Shown piece by piece: positions 7,579 to 14,768 of a stretch of 21,712 nucleotides of DNA (its first letter is position 1; each line of letters opens with the position of its first letter). The notes under the pieces are model-generated. The model made no database searches and had not been told where the DNA came from. It saw only the letters and a program-made list of their open reading frames with translations. The stretch is from a virus. The translations under genes were made by a program, and so were the position numbers. The stretch lies in the IMG/VR virus record IMGVR_UViG_3300042922_000277, positions 1-21,712 of that record; one strand, 5' to 3'.

Positions 7579-7990
7579 AATCTCTTTTTAGTAATGCTCT
7601 TATTCTTCTATATACTTTATTAGCTATTTCATCCATGTTACTACTAAATGATACGGTTATATTATTATTAACAATTACTTTTCTCCTTTTGAGCACTTCA
7701 TTCTGTAATTCATCATTTGTAAAATCTTCAATATCTTTATCTCTTATAATTGCAGCATCACCGGTTATTTTTATTTTGTCAGGTAAAAATTTTAATTCTA
7801 CTGTTGGAGCTTTTGCAGCTATATTTTCTACTTTAACACTATATAACCTATTGGTAACATCTGTCCCTTCTATGATTACCTTATTCTCTTGTGGCTTAGT
7901 TGAAAGGAATATTTCTACCATTAATTTTCTCCTATTTATATTCTCTTTTCTCATATTTTCTAAATTTGAATTATCATATCCATTTTCCAT
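7577..7990 (-). CDS. Hypothetical protein (head module)
   Basis: A 137-aa protein from ATG 7990, which shares one base with the TGA of the upstream gene (TGATG); an in-frame TTG lies one codon earlier. A binding site AAGGAAG precedes it. The N-terminal 25 residues are polar and Asn/Glu/Arg-rich. The rest alternates short strands (VEIFLSTKPQENKVIIEGTD, VSFSS) with a C-terminal basic helix (ANKVYRRIRALLKRD). I do not recognise the family. It lies between the portal module and the protease, and a terminator overlaps its stop codon. It could be a minor head protein or a small regulator. Confidence 0.65.
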   Translation of the reverse strand: MENGYDNSNLENMRKENINRRKLMVEIFLSTKPQENKVIIEGTDVTNRLYSVKVENIAAKAPTVELKFLPDKIKITGDAAIIRDKDIEDFTNDELQNEVLKRRKVIVNNNITVSFSSNMDEIANKVYRRIRALLKRD

Positions 7991-8226
7991 CAACTTACTT
8001 CCTTTCTACCTATGATAAACGCTGAAAAGAACTTGTCGCTTTGCTGATACTGTACTTCAACTTCTAGTCCTTCGCTCTGCATTTTTTGAATTGTATTAAA
8101 TACATTGTCTCTAAATAGTTTCTCTTGAGTTAAATTATTGGCAATATGCTCAGTATCAATTATATTTTTTTTATTTTCTTTCCCTTTTTTATGATTTACT
8201 GCTGGTGCCTTTTTATTATCTTCCAT
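7990..8226 (-). CDS. Hypothetical small protein (head module)
   Basis: A 78-aa protein starting at ATG 8226 behind GTTGAGGAT. The first 25 residues are Lys-rich and probably disordered (KKGKENKK). The remainder is predicted as a helix (EKLFRDNVFNTIQKMQSEGL) followed by two strands ending in FFSAFIIGRKEVS. No family is recognised. Its leader contains the 15-bp element ATTTAGCGAAGTTAC that also occurs inverted upstream of the 46-aa gene at 11392; both proteins begin Met-Glu-Asp. It is translationally coupled to the downstream 137-aa gene. Confidence 0.6.
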   Translation of the reverse strand: MEDNKKAPAVNHKKGKENKKNIIDTEHIANNLTQEKLFRDNVFNTIQKMQSEGLEVEVQYQQSDKFFSAFIIGRKEVS

Positions 8227-8244
8227 ATCCTCAACTCTTTTCTT

Positions 8245-8259
8245 GTAACTTCGCTAAAT
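8245..8259 (+). repeat. 15-bp inverted repeat copy B (partner 11427-11441)
   Basis: The plus strand reads GTAACTTCGCTAAAT, the exact reverse complement of 11427-11441. It lies 19 nt upstream of the start of the 78-aa gene at 8226. Confidence 0.6.
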
Positions 8260-8333
8260 AGATATTTAATGTATATTGACAAATTTCATGCAATCTATTG
8301 ATATATCTATAGTTATGAGTATTTTTATGAAAT

Positions 8334-8360
8334 AAAAAAGCGAAGTTAAATTTACTTCGT
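8334..8360 (-). terminator. Intrinsic terminator downstream of the 53-aa membrane protein
   Basis: On the minus strand CGAAGT pairs with ACTTCG across AAATTTA, then C and six Ts followed by ATTTC. It ends the unit containing the small membrane protein gene at 8595-8434, about 75 nt after its stop. Confidence 0.7.
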
Positions 8361-8415
8361 TCCCTTTTTATGCTTTTATGCAGTATATTTATGCAATATT
8401 TATTGTATATTAGTA

Positions 8416-8661
8416 AATATATACATTTTTAGTTTAACAACTATTTGCATTATATACAGCTAAAATTATTAACAACATGAAAACAATACCCGCGAAAAAA
8501 TTATATGTACTTGGATGTATGTTAAAAATAAAATAGCTTGCTATTATAGCCATACCTCCAAATATAATAATTAAAATTGATATTAATAATTTCATATCAC
8601 ATAATCCTTTCAAATTGTTTTTTAAACATAAAATGAATATTGTTGAATATATACATTTTAG
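8416..8661 (+). repeat. 14-bp direct repeats flanking the 53-aa membrane gene
   Basis: AATATATACATTTT occurs at 8416-8429 and again at 8646-8659, followed by TAG and AG respectively. The two copies closely bracket the small membrane protein gene. The repeat is AT-rich, so chance is a real possibility in this composition. Confidence 0.35.
8434..8595 (-). CDS. Small two-helix membrane protein (53 aa)
   Basis: ATG 8595 opens a 53-codon frame ending TAA at 8434. An AAAGGA site lies about 10 nt upstream. The protein is almost entirely hydrophobic: segment 1 (residues 2-26, LLISILIIIFGGMAIIAS core), a short polar turn (NIHPSTYN), and segment 2 (residues 33-48, FFAGIVFMLLIILAVY). It therefore looks like an integral membrane hairpin. 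It sits between head genes, where no structural role for it is expected, and has its own downstream terminator. It resembles a holin in size and topology, but no lysin is adjacent. A cargo gene such as an exclusion protein or small toxin is equally possible. Confidence 0.6.
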   Translation of the reverse strand: MKLLISILIIIFGGMAIIASYFIFNIHPSTYNFFAGIVFMLLIILAVYNANSC

Positions 8662-8683
8662 ACTTAATCTATTTTATAATTAT

Positions 8684-8923
8684 TTATATTACCCCTACTA
8701 ATTCAAAACAATAAACAATTATAGGTATTTCTTCGGTTCCTATATTCCTATTGTAAATAATAAATGACAACCCTAATTTTATAGCCGCATCAATGTACCC
8801 TTTTAGGTCCTCAATTTTTTCAGATGTAATTAATTTTTCTTGTTTAAGCGGTTTTACAGGCGGCATTGGTATTTTTAAATTACTATATGGTAATCCTGTT
8901 GATTTTTTGTTCCTGAATAGCAT
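8684..8923 (-). CDS. Hypothetical protein after the head morphogenesis gene
   Basis: A 79-aa protein from ATG 8923 behind AGGAGATG. It has a basic, Pro-rich N-terminus (PYSNLKIPMPPVKPLKQEK), a helix (SEKIEDLKGYIDAAIKLG) and a beta C-terminus (SFIIYNRN, IPIIVYCFELVGVI). It is not recognised. Spacing of 11 nt from the head morphogenesis gene suggests co-translation in the head module. A minor head or connector role is possible from position only. Confidence 0.6.
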   Translation of the reverse strand: MLFRNKKSTGLPYSNLKIPMPPVKPLKQEKLITSEKIEDLKGYIDAAIKLGLSFIIYNRNIGTEEIPIIVYCFELVGVI

Positions 8924-8934
8924 TTATTCATCTC

Positions 8935-9777
8935 CTACATAATAGCTTCAAACTGCTTTCTAAACATAGTTTGAATCTTACCAGCATAATATACTTTATG
9001 CGGCCATCTAATGTAATCCAAAGTCACTAACGGCTCAGGGTAACACCTACAATTATAAATATTACCTGCATGGTAGTTACCAACTGACCTTTCATGGTTA
9101 AGCTTTTCTGGTGAAGGTGGGTTGTTCCAGTTAATCAATACATCATCCATATGTTTATGTGATGATCTCACTCGGCTATCTTCTGAAGTTCGCCACACAT
9201 ACCAATTAATACCCATGTTTTCTGATCTGGCTTTTGTTAAAGCTGTTGATGTCTTTGAAACTTCCGTCCTTGCAATTAATCCAGCTTTAGCTTTAGTTGT
9301 CCTTGGGAAAATTTCTTTTATTTCCTCTGCTATTTCTGTTGCCCTTTTCCCATTTAAACTTTCAGTTGCAATATGTTCTGTTACTTGTTTTGAAATATCC
9401 AATGGTAAAGTTTTTATTATAGCTGCATTTCTTTCAATTTGATATCGCACATCTCCGCCTAATGATCCATTCAATTCTTTTTGTAATGCTTCATAGATTA
9501 ATTTACCTTTACTATTTTCTTTTGCTGCTTCACGCCATGTATGGCCTGCATCTGTAAATAAATGAGTTACCATTTTCATTGCTGCAGCACTAGCATATTT
9601 ATTAAAATCTTTGTTATTGATATAATTTTTAATTTCCTTTAGAATGTCTAAAGGTTCGTACAAGCCAATTAATCTTTTTTCTAAACTTTTCATCATTTGC
9701 TTTAAAGCCTGTTTGTACATCTTTTCTATTCTTAATTTGGGTTTCCAGAGGTCCTTCGCTGTATTCTTCTGAATCAT
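8935..9777 (-). CDS. Phage head morphogenesis protein (SPP1 gp7 / Mu F type)
   Basis: A 280-aa minor head protein. The PF04233-type domain covers about residues 145-250: LIARTEVSKTSTALTKARSE, then WRTSEDSRVRSSHKHMDDVL, and the Cys/His end YHAGNIYNCRCYPEPLV. Family members bind the portal and are ejected or assist DNA delivery. The ATG at 9777 has GGGGG 9 nt upstream and is the best start found. It overlaps the last 149 nt of the portal gene in another frame, so the first 49 codons are dual-coding. Later Met codons at 20, 28 and 29 have no convincing ribosome binding site. Confidence 0.82.
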   Translation of the reverse strand: MIQKNTAKDLWKPKLRIEKMYKQALKQMMKSLEKRLIGLYEPLDILKEIKNYINNKDFNKYASAAAMKMVTHLFTDAGHTWREAAKENSKGKLIYEALQKELNGSLGGDVRYQIERNAAIIKTLPLDISKQVTEHIATESLNGKRATEIAEEIKEIFPRTTKAKAGLIARTEVSKTSTALTKARSENMGINWYVWRTSEDSRVRSSHKHMDDVLINWNNPPSPEKLNHERSVGNYHAGNIYNCRCYPEPLVTLDYIRWPHKVYYAGKIQTMFRKQFEAIM

Positions 9778-11212
9778 TATCTATACCCCCATTTGGAACA
9801 ACTTCGCCAATATCAGTTGTATCATCTGAATTTTGAATATCTTCATCAGTAATATTTGTAAACATTCCTGTTGTGTCGCTCATTTGCCTTAACTCTTTTA
9901 AAGCAATCCTTTGGCTTATTATTCCTGAATTAAATACATCATTTATTGCGGTTGTCTTTTTACCTACTAAATCGGCGATTTCGCTATCATCAGGTGTTCT
10001 AATTGGATTAAAATTATAATCCATATCATCAGGTATTGCACCAAATTCACTCATAAAAAGTATTGGTAATAGCTTATCTATTATAGGTGAGAGTATTGCA
10101 TCTTGTTTTTCTTGAATTGTATCATAATAATTCTGCATATCGCTTTCACCAGTTGCATTCAATCCAGCCGGACTTCTTCCAAATAGTCTTGTTACTGGTA
10201 TTTCACAGGCTCCTGCTAAATCCATCATAAAGCTTTCATATATATCATTTAGTCCAGAAAATGTGTATTGTTTTGTATCAAATTCATCATCCTTATTTAG
10301 CACATATAATCCCATATTACTCATAAGCCAATTCTGAGCTTGTAAAGTGTTATAAACTTGTTCTTGTAACTTTTCGTTGCCTGTTGCAAGCATTTCCCCT
10401 ATATCTGCCATTTTTAGTACTCTTAAATTAGCCAGAAAAACTAATTGGGCTATATTCCAGCTTGTATTATCACGTTTTTTAAGTTCATCAAAGATTATTT
10501 CTACTTCGCTGGCTCCCCAATAAGTTTCAGCTAGTTTTTCCCAATAAGGTAACTGTCTGCCTGTAAATCTTATTATTCTACTGTGATGCACTTTAACTGT
10601 TTGCCCATCTTCAGTAGTAACTTCATAATACTCTGGCAGTCCAAATTCAGGATCAGATATATCTACAACTAAATCTGTCCCAGGTATTATCCCGGACCAT
10701 CTGTCAGTTATATATAGTCCTTTAAAAGAATCTGGCATAATATCATCATAATTTAAAGGTTGGTCTAATATATCCTCATGTCCTTTAATTAATATTAACC
10801 CTCCAGCTCCACCATAAAGCCTTCCCCATTTAAGTCCTTCAAGCACTTTTGCTTTTAATCTGGATGTCCTCTGTAATTTTTCTAATCTTTTTAATTGCTT
10901 TGGTTCCAGCTGTGAAGTTATTGTAATCCAGTTCTTACACATATCTTCAGGTATTGTATCTATAACTTTTCTAACTATCCAATGTGATCTGTACAAGCTA
11001 TTCATTAATTGATAGTCTTTAGTAAGCCTTGTCATTGGATATTCTGTGCCCTCTAATAGGTTAGCAGTATTAAATCCTAACCTTGCAAGCACGTTAGAAA
11101 ATGCATCTGTAGTTAGCCCTTTAGGAGGCTTAATATGATTTTTATTAGTATTATTATCCACTTTTTTAGTATTTGGTTGTGAATCTCTGTTATATTTCTT
11201 TTTCTTACTCAA
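9629..11212 (-). CDS. Portal protein (DUF1073 type)
   Basis: A 527-aa portal subunit of the DUF1073 (PF06381) group. This forms the dodecameric vertex through which TerL pumps DNA. Visible family-like blocks are LYRSHWIVRKVIDTIPEDMC, LKWGRLYGGAGGLILIKG, ADIGEMLATGNEKLQEQ and PVTRLFGRSPAGLNATGESD, the last being a near-diagnostic motif of this portal type. The N-terminal 35 residues are polar and basic. The C-terminal 70 residues are acidic, then basic, and overlap the start of the head morphogenesis gene. It starts at ATG 11212 behind AAAGGAGG, directly after the terminator-like hairpin at 11238-11261. Confidence 0.88.
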   Translation of the reverse strand: MSKKKKYNRDSQPNTKKVDNNTNKNHIKPPKGLTTDAFSNVLARLGFNTANLLEGTEYPMTRLTKDYQLMNSLYRSHWIVRKVIDTIPEDMCKNWITITSQLEPKQLKRLEKLQRTSRLKAKVLEGLKWGRLYGGAGGLILIKGHEDILDQPLNYDDIMPDSFKGLYITDRWSGIIPGTDLVVDISDPEFGLPEYYEVTTEDGQTVKVHHSRIIRFTGRQLPYWEKLAETYWGASEVEIIFDELKKRDNTSWNIAQLVFLANLRVLKMADIGEMLATGNEKLQEQVYNTLQAQNWLMSNMGLYVLNKDDEFDTKQYTFSGLNDIYESFMMDLAGACEIPVTRLFGRSPAGLNATGESDMQNYYDTIQEKQDAILSPIIDKLLPILFMSEFGAIPDDMDYNFNPIRTPDDSEIADLVGKKTTAINDVFNSGIISQRIALKELRQMSDTTGMFTNITDEDIQNSDDTTDIGEVVPNGGIDNDSEEYSEGPLETQIKNRKDVQTGFKANDEKFRKKINWLVRTFRHSKGN

Positions 11213-11237
11213 TGCTAAACCTCCTTTCTTTACAAAA

Positions 11238-11261
11238 TAAAAAGAAGGCTGTTAACCTTCT
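11238..11261 (-). terminator. Terminator-like hairpin between the 46-aa gene and portal
   Basis: On the minus strand AGAAGG pairs with CCTTCT across TTAACAG, followed by TTTTATTTTG. The stop codon of the 46-aa gene (11254-11252) is in the loop. It lies 26 nt upstream of the portal ATG, so it could attenuate portal expression. Confidence 0.65.
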
Positions 11262-11392
11262 ACACTTTTTGTAACTTTATCTAATTCCAATAAAAACTTT
11301 TCTTCTTTTTCTGTTAGATTGTCTTTATCTAAAAGTTCCTGTCCTAGTTCTAAAGCACTTTTGATAAAATCTTGAGCTATTTTATCTTCCAT
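11252..11392 (-). CDS. Small acidic helical protein (46 aa) between TerL and portal
   Basis: ATG 11392 follows a good GGGAGGAAC site and opens 46 codons ending TAA at 11252. The protein is short, helical and highly charged (DKIAQDFIKSALELGQELLD, then LTEKEEKFLLELDKV). It has no membrane segment or metal site. I do not recognise it. Its leader holds a long imperfect hairpin (11407-11439), and a terminator-like hairpin overlaps its stop codon, so it is a discrete expression unit between packaging and portal genes. Confidence 0.6.
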   Translation of the reverse strand: MEDKIAQDFIKSALELGQELLDKDNLTEKEEKFLLELDKVTKSVEG

Positions 11393-11406
11393 TATGTTCC
11401 TCCCAC

Positions 11407-11439
11407 AACTTCGTCACTAAATTTACATTTAGCGAAGTT
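11407..11439 (-). other. Long imperfect hairpin upstream of the 46-aa gene
   Basis: The minus strand reads AACTTCG-CTAAAT-GTAA-ATTTAG-TGA-CGAAGTT: a 13-bp stem interrupted by a 3-nt bulge and closed by GTAA. There is no T-run. The 5' arm is part of a 15-bp sequence found inverted at 8245-8259. It may be an operator, an RNA structure or a recombination scar. Confidence 0.55.
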
Positions 11440-11441
11440 AC
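11427..11441 (-). repeat. 15-bp inverted repeat copy A (partner 8245-8259)
   Basis: The plus strand reads ATTTAGCGAAGTTAC. Its exact reverse complement, GTAACTTCGCTAAAT, is at 8245-8259, about 3.2 kb away. The two copies bracket the 46-aa, portal, head morphogenesis, 79-aa and 53-aa genes. Partial copies occur at 11407-11422 and at 8340-8359. Confidence 0.6.
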
Positions 11442-11581
11442 TAATTTACTATGCTTAAAACCATTGATATTAAGCCATTTCTTAAATTTGGGATTTAAAA
11501 ATTAAATCTTTCATTCTCAATTAGTGTTTTATACATGCATATATATACAAAAATATATGTATATTACTGTATATATTCACT

Positions 11582-12853
11582 TTAACCAGCTAATCTTCTT
11601 GGTTTGATTATTGTTTTTACCATATATCTTAGTGCATCATCGCCATGGTCATTTACTTTTAAAGGTTTTTCTTCACCACGTTCAGCTGCTTTTTCATCCC
11701 ATACATATGAAGCTATATCCTTTAAAGTTCTTGGGCATTTATCTTTTACAATTTTTATTTTTCTTTGTGCCATCATCGTAGAGGTCATTCTAATACCATC
11801 TGATACCTCGTTATCTGCATCTTTTATTCTGTAACCTCGGCTCCTCATTTCTACTTTAAAGCTTGCTGCAGATGGATCTAGTATTACTGCTATTGGGTAA
11901 TCTTCTCCAATAAATTTTATTAAATCATCTGCATATTGTTTATCTGTCTTCTGTGAACCTTTTTCTTTACTGTCATAATAATATTCATTTACTACCCATA
12001 AAGTATCTCCATCATCCCATATATCTAAAAAAACCATAGGGTTAGTTGTACCATAATCTATGGAAATATATCTTTGAGCAGTATATTTATATCCTAATGG
12101 CAGTTCAGATTCAGTTATTTCATTTTCTTCTGACCACATATCAAATATTGCACCTTGAGCCATTACCCAAAGTCCTTGAATAAATCTTTTGAAGAATACT
12201 CCTACATACCATCTTCTATATTGTTCTTTTTTCTTTTCAGATAAACTTAAGTTATCATCCATTACAAAATGAAGATATAATAAATGTTTCTCTTTAGCCT
12301 TATCAATCCAGTTTACTTTAAACCAGTGCATAGGCCCATCTGGATTGCAGTTAAACCAAAACTTTGAGCCTTCTACTGAACAACGTCCAGTACCCTGGTT
12401 AACAAAGCTTTCAGGCATCAGTGCAACTTCGTCAAAGAATATACCTGCTAGGGTAATACCTTGTATAAGATCTTGTGAGCTTTCGTCTTTCCCGCCAAAA
12501 ATATAAAAATAATTTATTTTACCATTTTTAGCTATCTCGATGTAATTTTCGGTTTTATGATCTTTATATCTATAACCTCTGCTTAAAAGCATAAGTCTAA
12601 GCCAAAACCATACATTACGTCTAAAGCTTCCAACGGTTTTACCACACATACCAAGATTTTGACTATCGAAAGTTTCCATTGCCCATATTACGAAACTTAA
12701 TGCCATGGATACTGTTTTGCCTGACCTTATGGCACCATCAGCAATAATTCCATCAGCATCTTTTACGGGACTATTTTCAGTCCACCAATTAAGTACTTTT
12801 CTTTGCTTTTTAGAGAATGGTTTAAATTTAAAGACTGCTTTAATCTTCTTCAT
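11582..12853 (-). CDS. terL: Terminase large subunit (PBSX / Terminase_3 type)
   Basis: A 423-aa packaging motor. The ATPase domain has Walker A GAIRSGKT (residues 40-47), Walker B GIFFDE (137-142, Asp141 and Glu142) and a coupling motif FWFNCNPDG around 166-173. The RNase H-like nuclease domain has acidic residues Asp266 (SIDYG), Asp326 (VILDPS) and the HGDDALRY motif (Asp405/406). The length is typical and all key residues are present, so it looks functional. It starts at ATG 12853 behind CAGGAGGATT and overlaps the small subunit gene by 14 nt. A 190-nt gap with hairpins follows. Confidence 0.93.
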   Translation of the reverse strand: MKKIKAVFKFKPFSKKQRKVLNWWTENSPVKDADGIIADGAIRSGKTVSMALSFVIWAMETFDSQNLGMCGKTVGSFRRNVWFWLRLMLLSRGYRYKDHKTENYIEIAKNGKINYFYIFGGKDESSQDLIQGITLAGIFFDEVALMPESFVNQGTGRCSVEGSKFWFNCNPDGPMHWFKVNWIDKAKEKHLLYLHFVMDDNLSLSEKKKEQYRRWYVGVFFKRFIQGLWVMAQGAIFDMWSEENEITESELPLGYKYTAQRYISIDYGTTNPMVFLDIWDDGDTLWVVNEYYYDSKEKGSQKTDKQYADDLIKFIGEDYPIAVILDPSAASFKVEMRSRGYRIKDADNEVSDGIRMTSTMMAQRKIKIVKDKCPRTLKDIASYVWDEKAAERGEEKPLKVNDHGDDALRYMVKTIIKPRRLAG

Positions 12854-13775
12854 CTGACCAATCCTCCTGAGCTGTTCCTTTTAATGCATCAATAAATCCA
12901 TCATCTTCTACTTCTTCCTCTGGGTCTTCTCCTGATTTCAATGCTGCTAGTTCAACTTTCTTTCTTTCAAGTTCAAGCCTTGCATTGTCATACTCGATTT
13001 TATGCTTATCCAAAGGATTCATTTCAAAGAAATTTGTTAACCATTCTAAGGCTTTCATCCTATCCTCAAGCTTAATGCTAACACCTTGCTTACCAGCTTT
13101 AATTTCTGTGATTATTTCTCCATCTACTTCAAAACTTTCTTTAAGCCTTACTGAACTCACCATATGAGTTAATATTTCATCCTTACCAGTTGCAGGATTT
13201 TTCATCATTACCGGAACTCCTGCTGATGTCATAGGTAATCTTTCTTGTCCAAATTCTACATAATCATTCATATCTGAAAAGGCAATTCTCATATATTTAT
13301 CAACTATATCTTCTTTATCCAGCATTATAGACTCCCTTTTAAGTTTTTTAAGGTAATTTATATATGCTTTTACCTTATCATTTCTCATCAACCTAGAGCC
13401 TTCCATAAATGCGCAATTTAATGAATAGCCAGCTTTTATAGCAGCCTTATATGCAATAGGTACTCTTACAAATTCTTCAGCGAATAATCTTTGTCTTTCA
13501 GTGAGTTCATCAATTTCTAATGATGTATTATTTTCTTCATTTATAACTTTACTAGCTTCTACTTTTTTATTAATATTTTTATTAGTTGCGCAACTTTTCT
13601 TTTTTGATTGCGCAATTTTATTTTTATTATCCCAATCGTCCTTTGCTTTCCAATTTCTTACTTGGCTTTCAGATACACCAAGTTTTTTAGCAATATCTTT
13701 GCAAAGCATTGTTTTATTGGAATCTAAATACATTTTTTTAGCTTTATCTCTGTTTGGGCTTCTTACTCTACCCAC
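12840..13775 (-). CDS. terS: Terminase small subunit
   Basis: A 311-aa DNA-recognition subunit. The N-terminus (residues 1-50, RSPNRDKAKKMYLDSNKTM then CKDIAKKLGVSESQVRNWK) is a helix-turn-helix of the phBC6A51/PBSX type. After a Lys/Asn-rich linker (about 51-90), the Terminase_2-like region starts with LTERQRLFAEEFVR and AYKAAIKAGYS, and the C-terminal tail is acidic (DPEEEVEDDGF), which probably contacts TerL. The start is a GTG at 13775 with AGGTGAG upstream. It is larger than most small subunits (about 150-250 aa) because of the fused HTH and tail. It is the first gene of the late operon. Confidence 0.88.
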   Translation of the reverse strand: MGRVRSPNRDKAKKMYLDSNKTMLCKDIAKKLGVSESQVRNWKAKDDWDNKNKIAQSKKKSCATNKNINKKVEASKVINEENNTSLEIDELTERQRLFAEEFVRVPIAYKAAIKAGYSLNCAFMEGSRLMRNDKVKAYINYLKKLKRESIMLDKEDIVDKYMRIAFSDMNDYVEFGQERLPMTSAGVPVMMKNPATGKDEILTHMVSSVRLKESFEVDGEIITEIKAGKQGVSIKLEDRMKALEWLTNFFEMNPLDKHKIEYDNARLELERKKVELAALKSGEDPEEEVEDDGFIDALKGTAQEDWSDEED

Positions 13776-13815
13776 ATCACCTCACCTGCCCTAATCGGTA
13801 ATTTATTTTATGCAT

Positions 13816-13843
13816 AAAAAAAGAGCCCTTAGTGTGAGCTCTT
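13816..13843 (-). terminator. Intrinsic terminator upstream of the terminase operon
   Basis: On the minus strand AAGAGCTC pairs with GGGCTCTT (8 bp with one T-G) across ACACTAA, merging into a seven-T run and ATGCATAAAAT. It ends transcription of the 55-aa gene. A related copy lies at 14116-14140. The late operon promoter would then lie between here and 13776, or transcription reads through. Confidence 0.8.
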
Positions 13844-13893
13844 AGATATATTCATTTGATTCTAAAATTCATTGCCATTTGAGTTTATATCCT

Positions 13894-14061
13894 TTAACGT
13901 TTATTTTCTTTATTTTTTACTTCTTTCCCAAGCTTAGATTCATTTGCACCATCTCCAATAATACTTAATCCTAAGCCTGTAGATCCATAAGCTAGCATTG
14001 TATTTACTGAATCCTTGGATGGATTTTCTAAATTATTCTTTTCTTTATCGTTATTCTTCAT
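13894..14061 (-). CDS. Small polar protein with central Gly-rich segment (55 aa)
   Basis: I chose ATG 14061 because GAAAGGAGATTG is correctly spaced upstream; the frame stays open to 14115 but without such a site. The protein begins with a Lys/Asn/Glu stretch, has a short Gly-rich, moderately hydrophobic centre (MLAYGSTGLGLSIIGDGAN) and ends with a basic tail. No family is recognised. It is flanked on both sides by near-identical terminator cassettes, so it forms its own small unit between the 213-aa membrane protein and terminase. The centre is too weakly hydrophobic for a confident membrane call. Confidence 0.55.
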   Translation of the reverse strand: MKNNDKEKNNLENPSKDSVNTMLAYGSTGLGLSIIGDGANESKLGKEVKNKENKR

Positions 14062-14115
14062 AATTAGCAATCTCCTTTCTATATTATATTCTTCAATAGA
14101 AAGTATTTTATACAT

Positions 14116-14140
14116 AAAAAAGACCCCTATGAAGAGCTCT
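14116..14140 (-). terminator. Intrinsic terminator after the 213-aa membrane protein gene
   Basis: On the minus strand AGAGCTC pairs with GGGGTCT (7 positions, one G-G mismatch) across TTCATA, followed by TTTTTTATG. The TAG stop of the membrane protein gene (14129-14127) lies at the loop/3' arm. Sequence and flank (TTTATACATAAA against TTTATGCATAAA) are similar to the terminator at 13816-13843. Confidence 0.6.
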
Positions 14141-14768
14141 CATCTTTCTTAATAAGTGGTTCAGTATAAACTTTTCCCTCTTTGAAAATTAACTTAAATC
14201 CTTTAGTATAAGGTAAAGATTTTGATACTATTTCCTTTTGTTCATCCGTAAGCTTATTATATTGTTCAAAGTACTGTTTTAATGCGGTCACTATTGAATT
14301 GTTACTACTTAAACTGGTAAATGTATCTTTTGTTTCCCGCTTAGTCTTATTGATACTTTGATCTATAATATTTGAAGTTTTCTCATAGTCTTCTGTATTT
14401 GTATTTTTTAACTTGGTACTTATGTCTTCATGCAATTGGTCAAACATTGTATTGACTGAATCTGCTAAAGTATCTAAATCAATATTATTTATATCAATAC
14501 CTATTTGATTAATTTTCTCTGTTATTTTATTAAGTGCATCTTGTGATTTTACATTAATAATATTGGAATTATTTCCTTGGCTTAATGTTATCCAAATTGC
14601 AACAAAAGATAACGCTATAGAAATTCCTCCTGAAGTTATTGAAATTATATTAGTTACGTTTATATCATTAGATAGCTTATATGCGCTAATAAGTATAATT
14701 ATAAAAATAAGCTCCGCTATAATTCCAATGAAAATGCCTATTACCCATTTTATATTCTTTTTATCCAT
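14127..14768 (-). CDS. Two-helix membrane protein with long coiled-coil tail (213 aa)
   Basis: I chose ATG 14768, with GGGGTG 6-7 nt upstream; the in-frame GTG at 14777 is part of that site. Segment 1 (about residues 8-31, IGIFIGIIAELIFIIILI core) and segment 2 (about 42-63, SITSGGISIALSFVAIWI core) are transmembrane. Residues 70-213 are hydrophilic, Asn/Lys/Asp/Thr-rich and coiled-coil-like, predicted cytoplasmic. No family is recognised. It lies between the late regulator and terminase with an AT-rich 200-nt leader and its own terminator. This placement suggests an accessory gene (superinfection exclusion or lysogenic conversion), as inference only. Confidence 0.65.
   Translation of the reverse strand: MDKKNIKWVIGIFIGIIAELIFIIILISAYKLSNDINVTNIISITSGGISIALSFVAIWITLSQGNNSNIINVKSQDALNKITEKINQIGIDINNIDLDTLADSVNTMFDQLHEDISTKLKNTNTEDYEKTSNIIDQSINKTKRETKDTFTSLSSNNSIVTALKQYFEQYNKLTDEQKEIVSKSLPYTKGFKLIFKEGKVYTEPLIKKDESSS

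Noticed and set aside
8228-8360. Open frame ending ...NIYLAKLQEKS just upstream of the 78-aa gene
   Set aside because: No start codon with a binding site; it runs through the terminator stem and is probably chance or at most a relic.
8227-8700. Group I intron or homing-endonuclease remnant
   Set aside because: The flanking genes are complete and separate, no conserved intron core or endonuclease is visible, and the stretch is explained by the 53-aa gene, a terminator and repeats.
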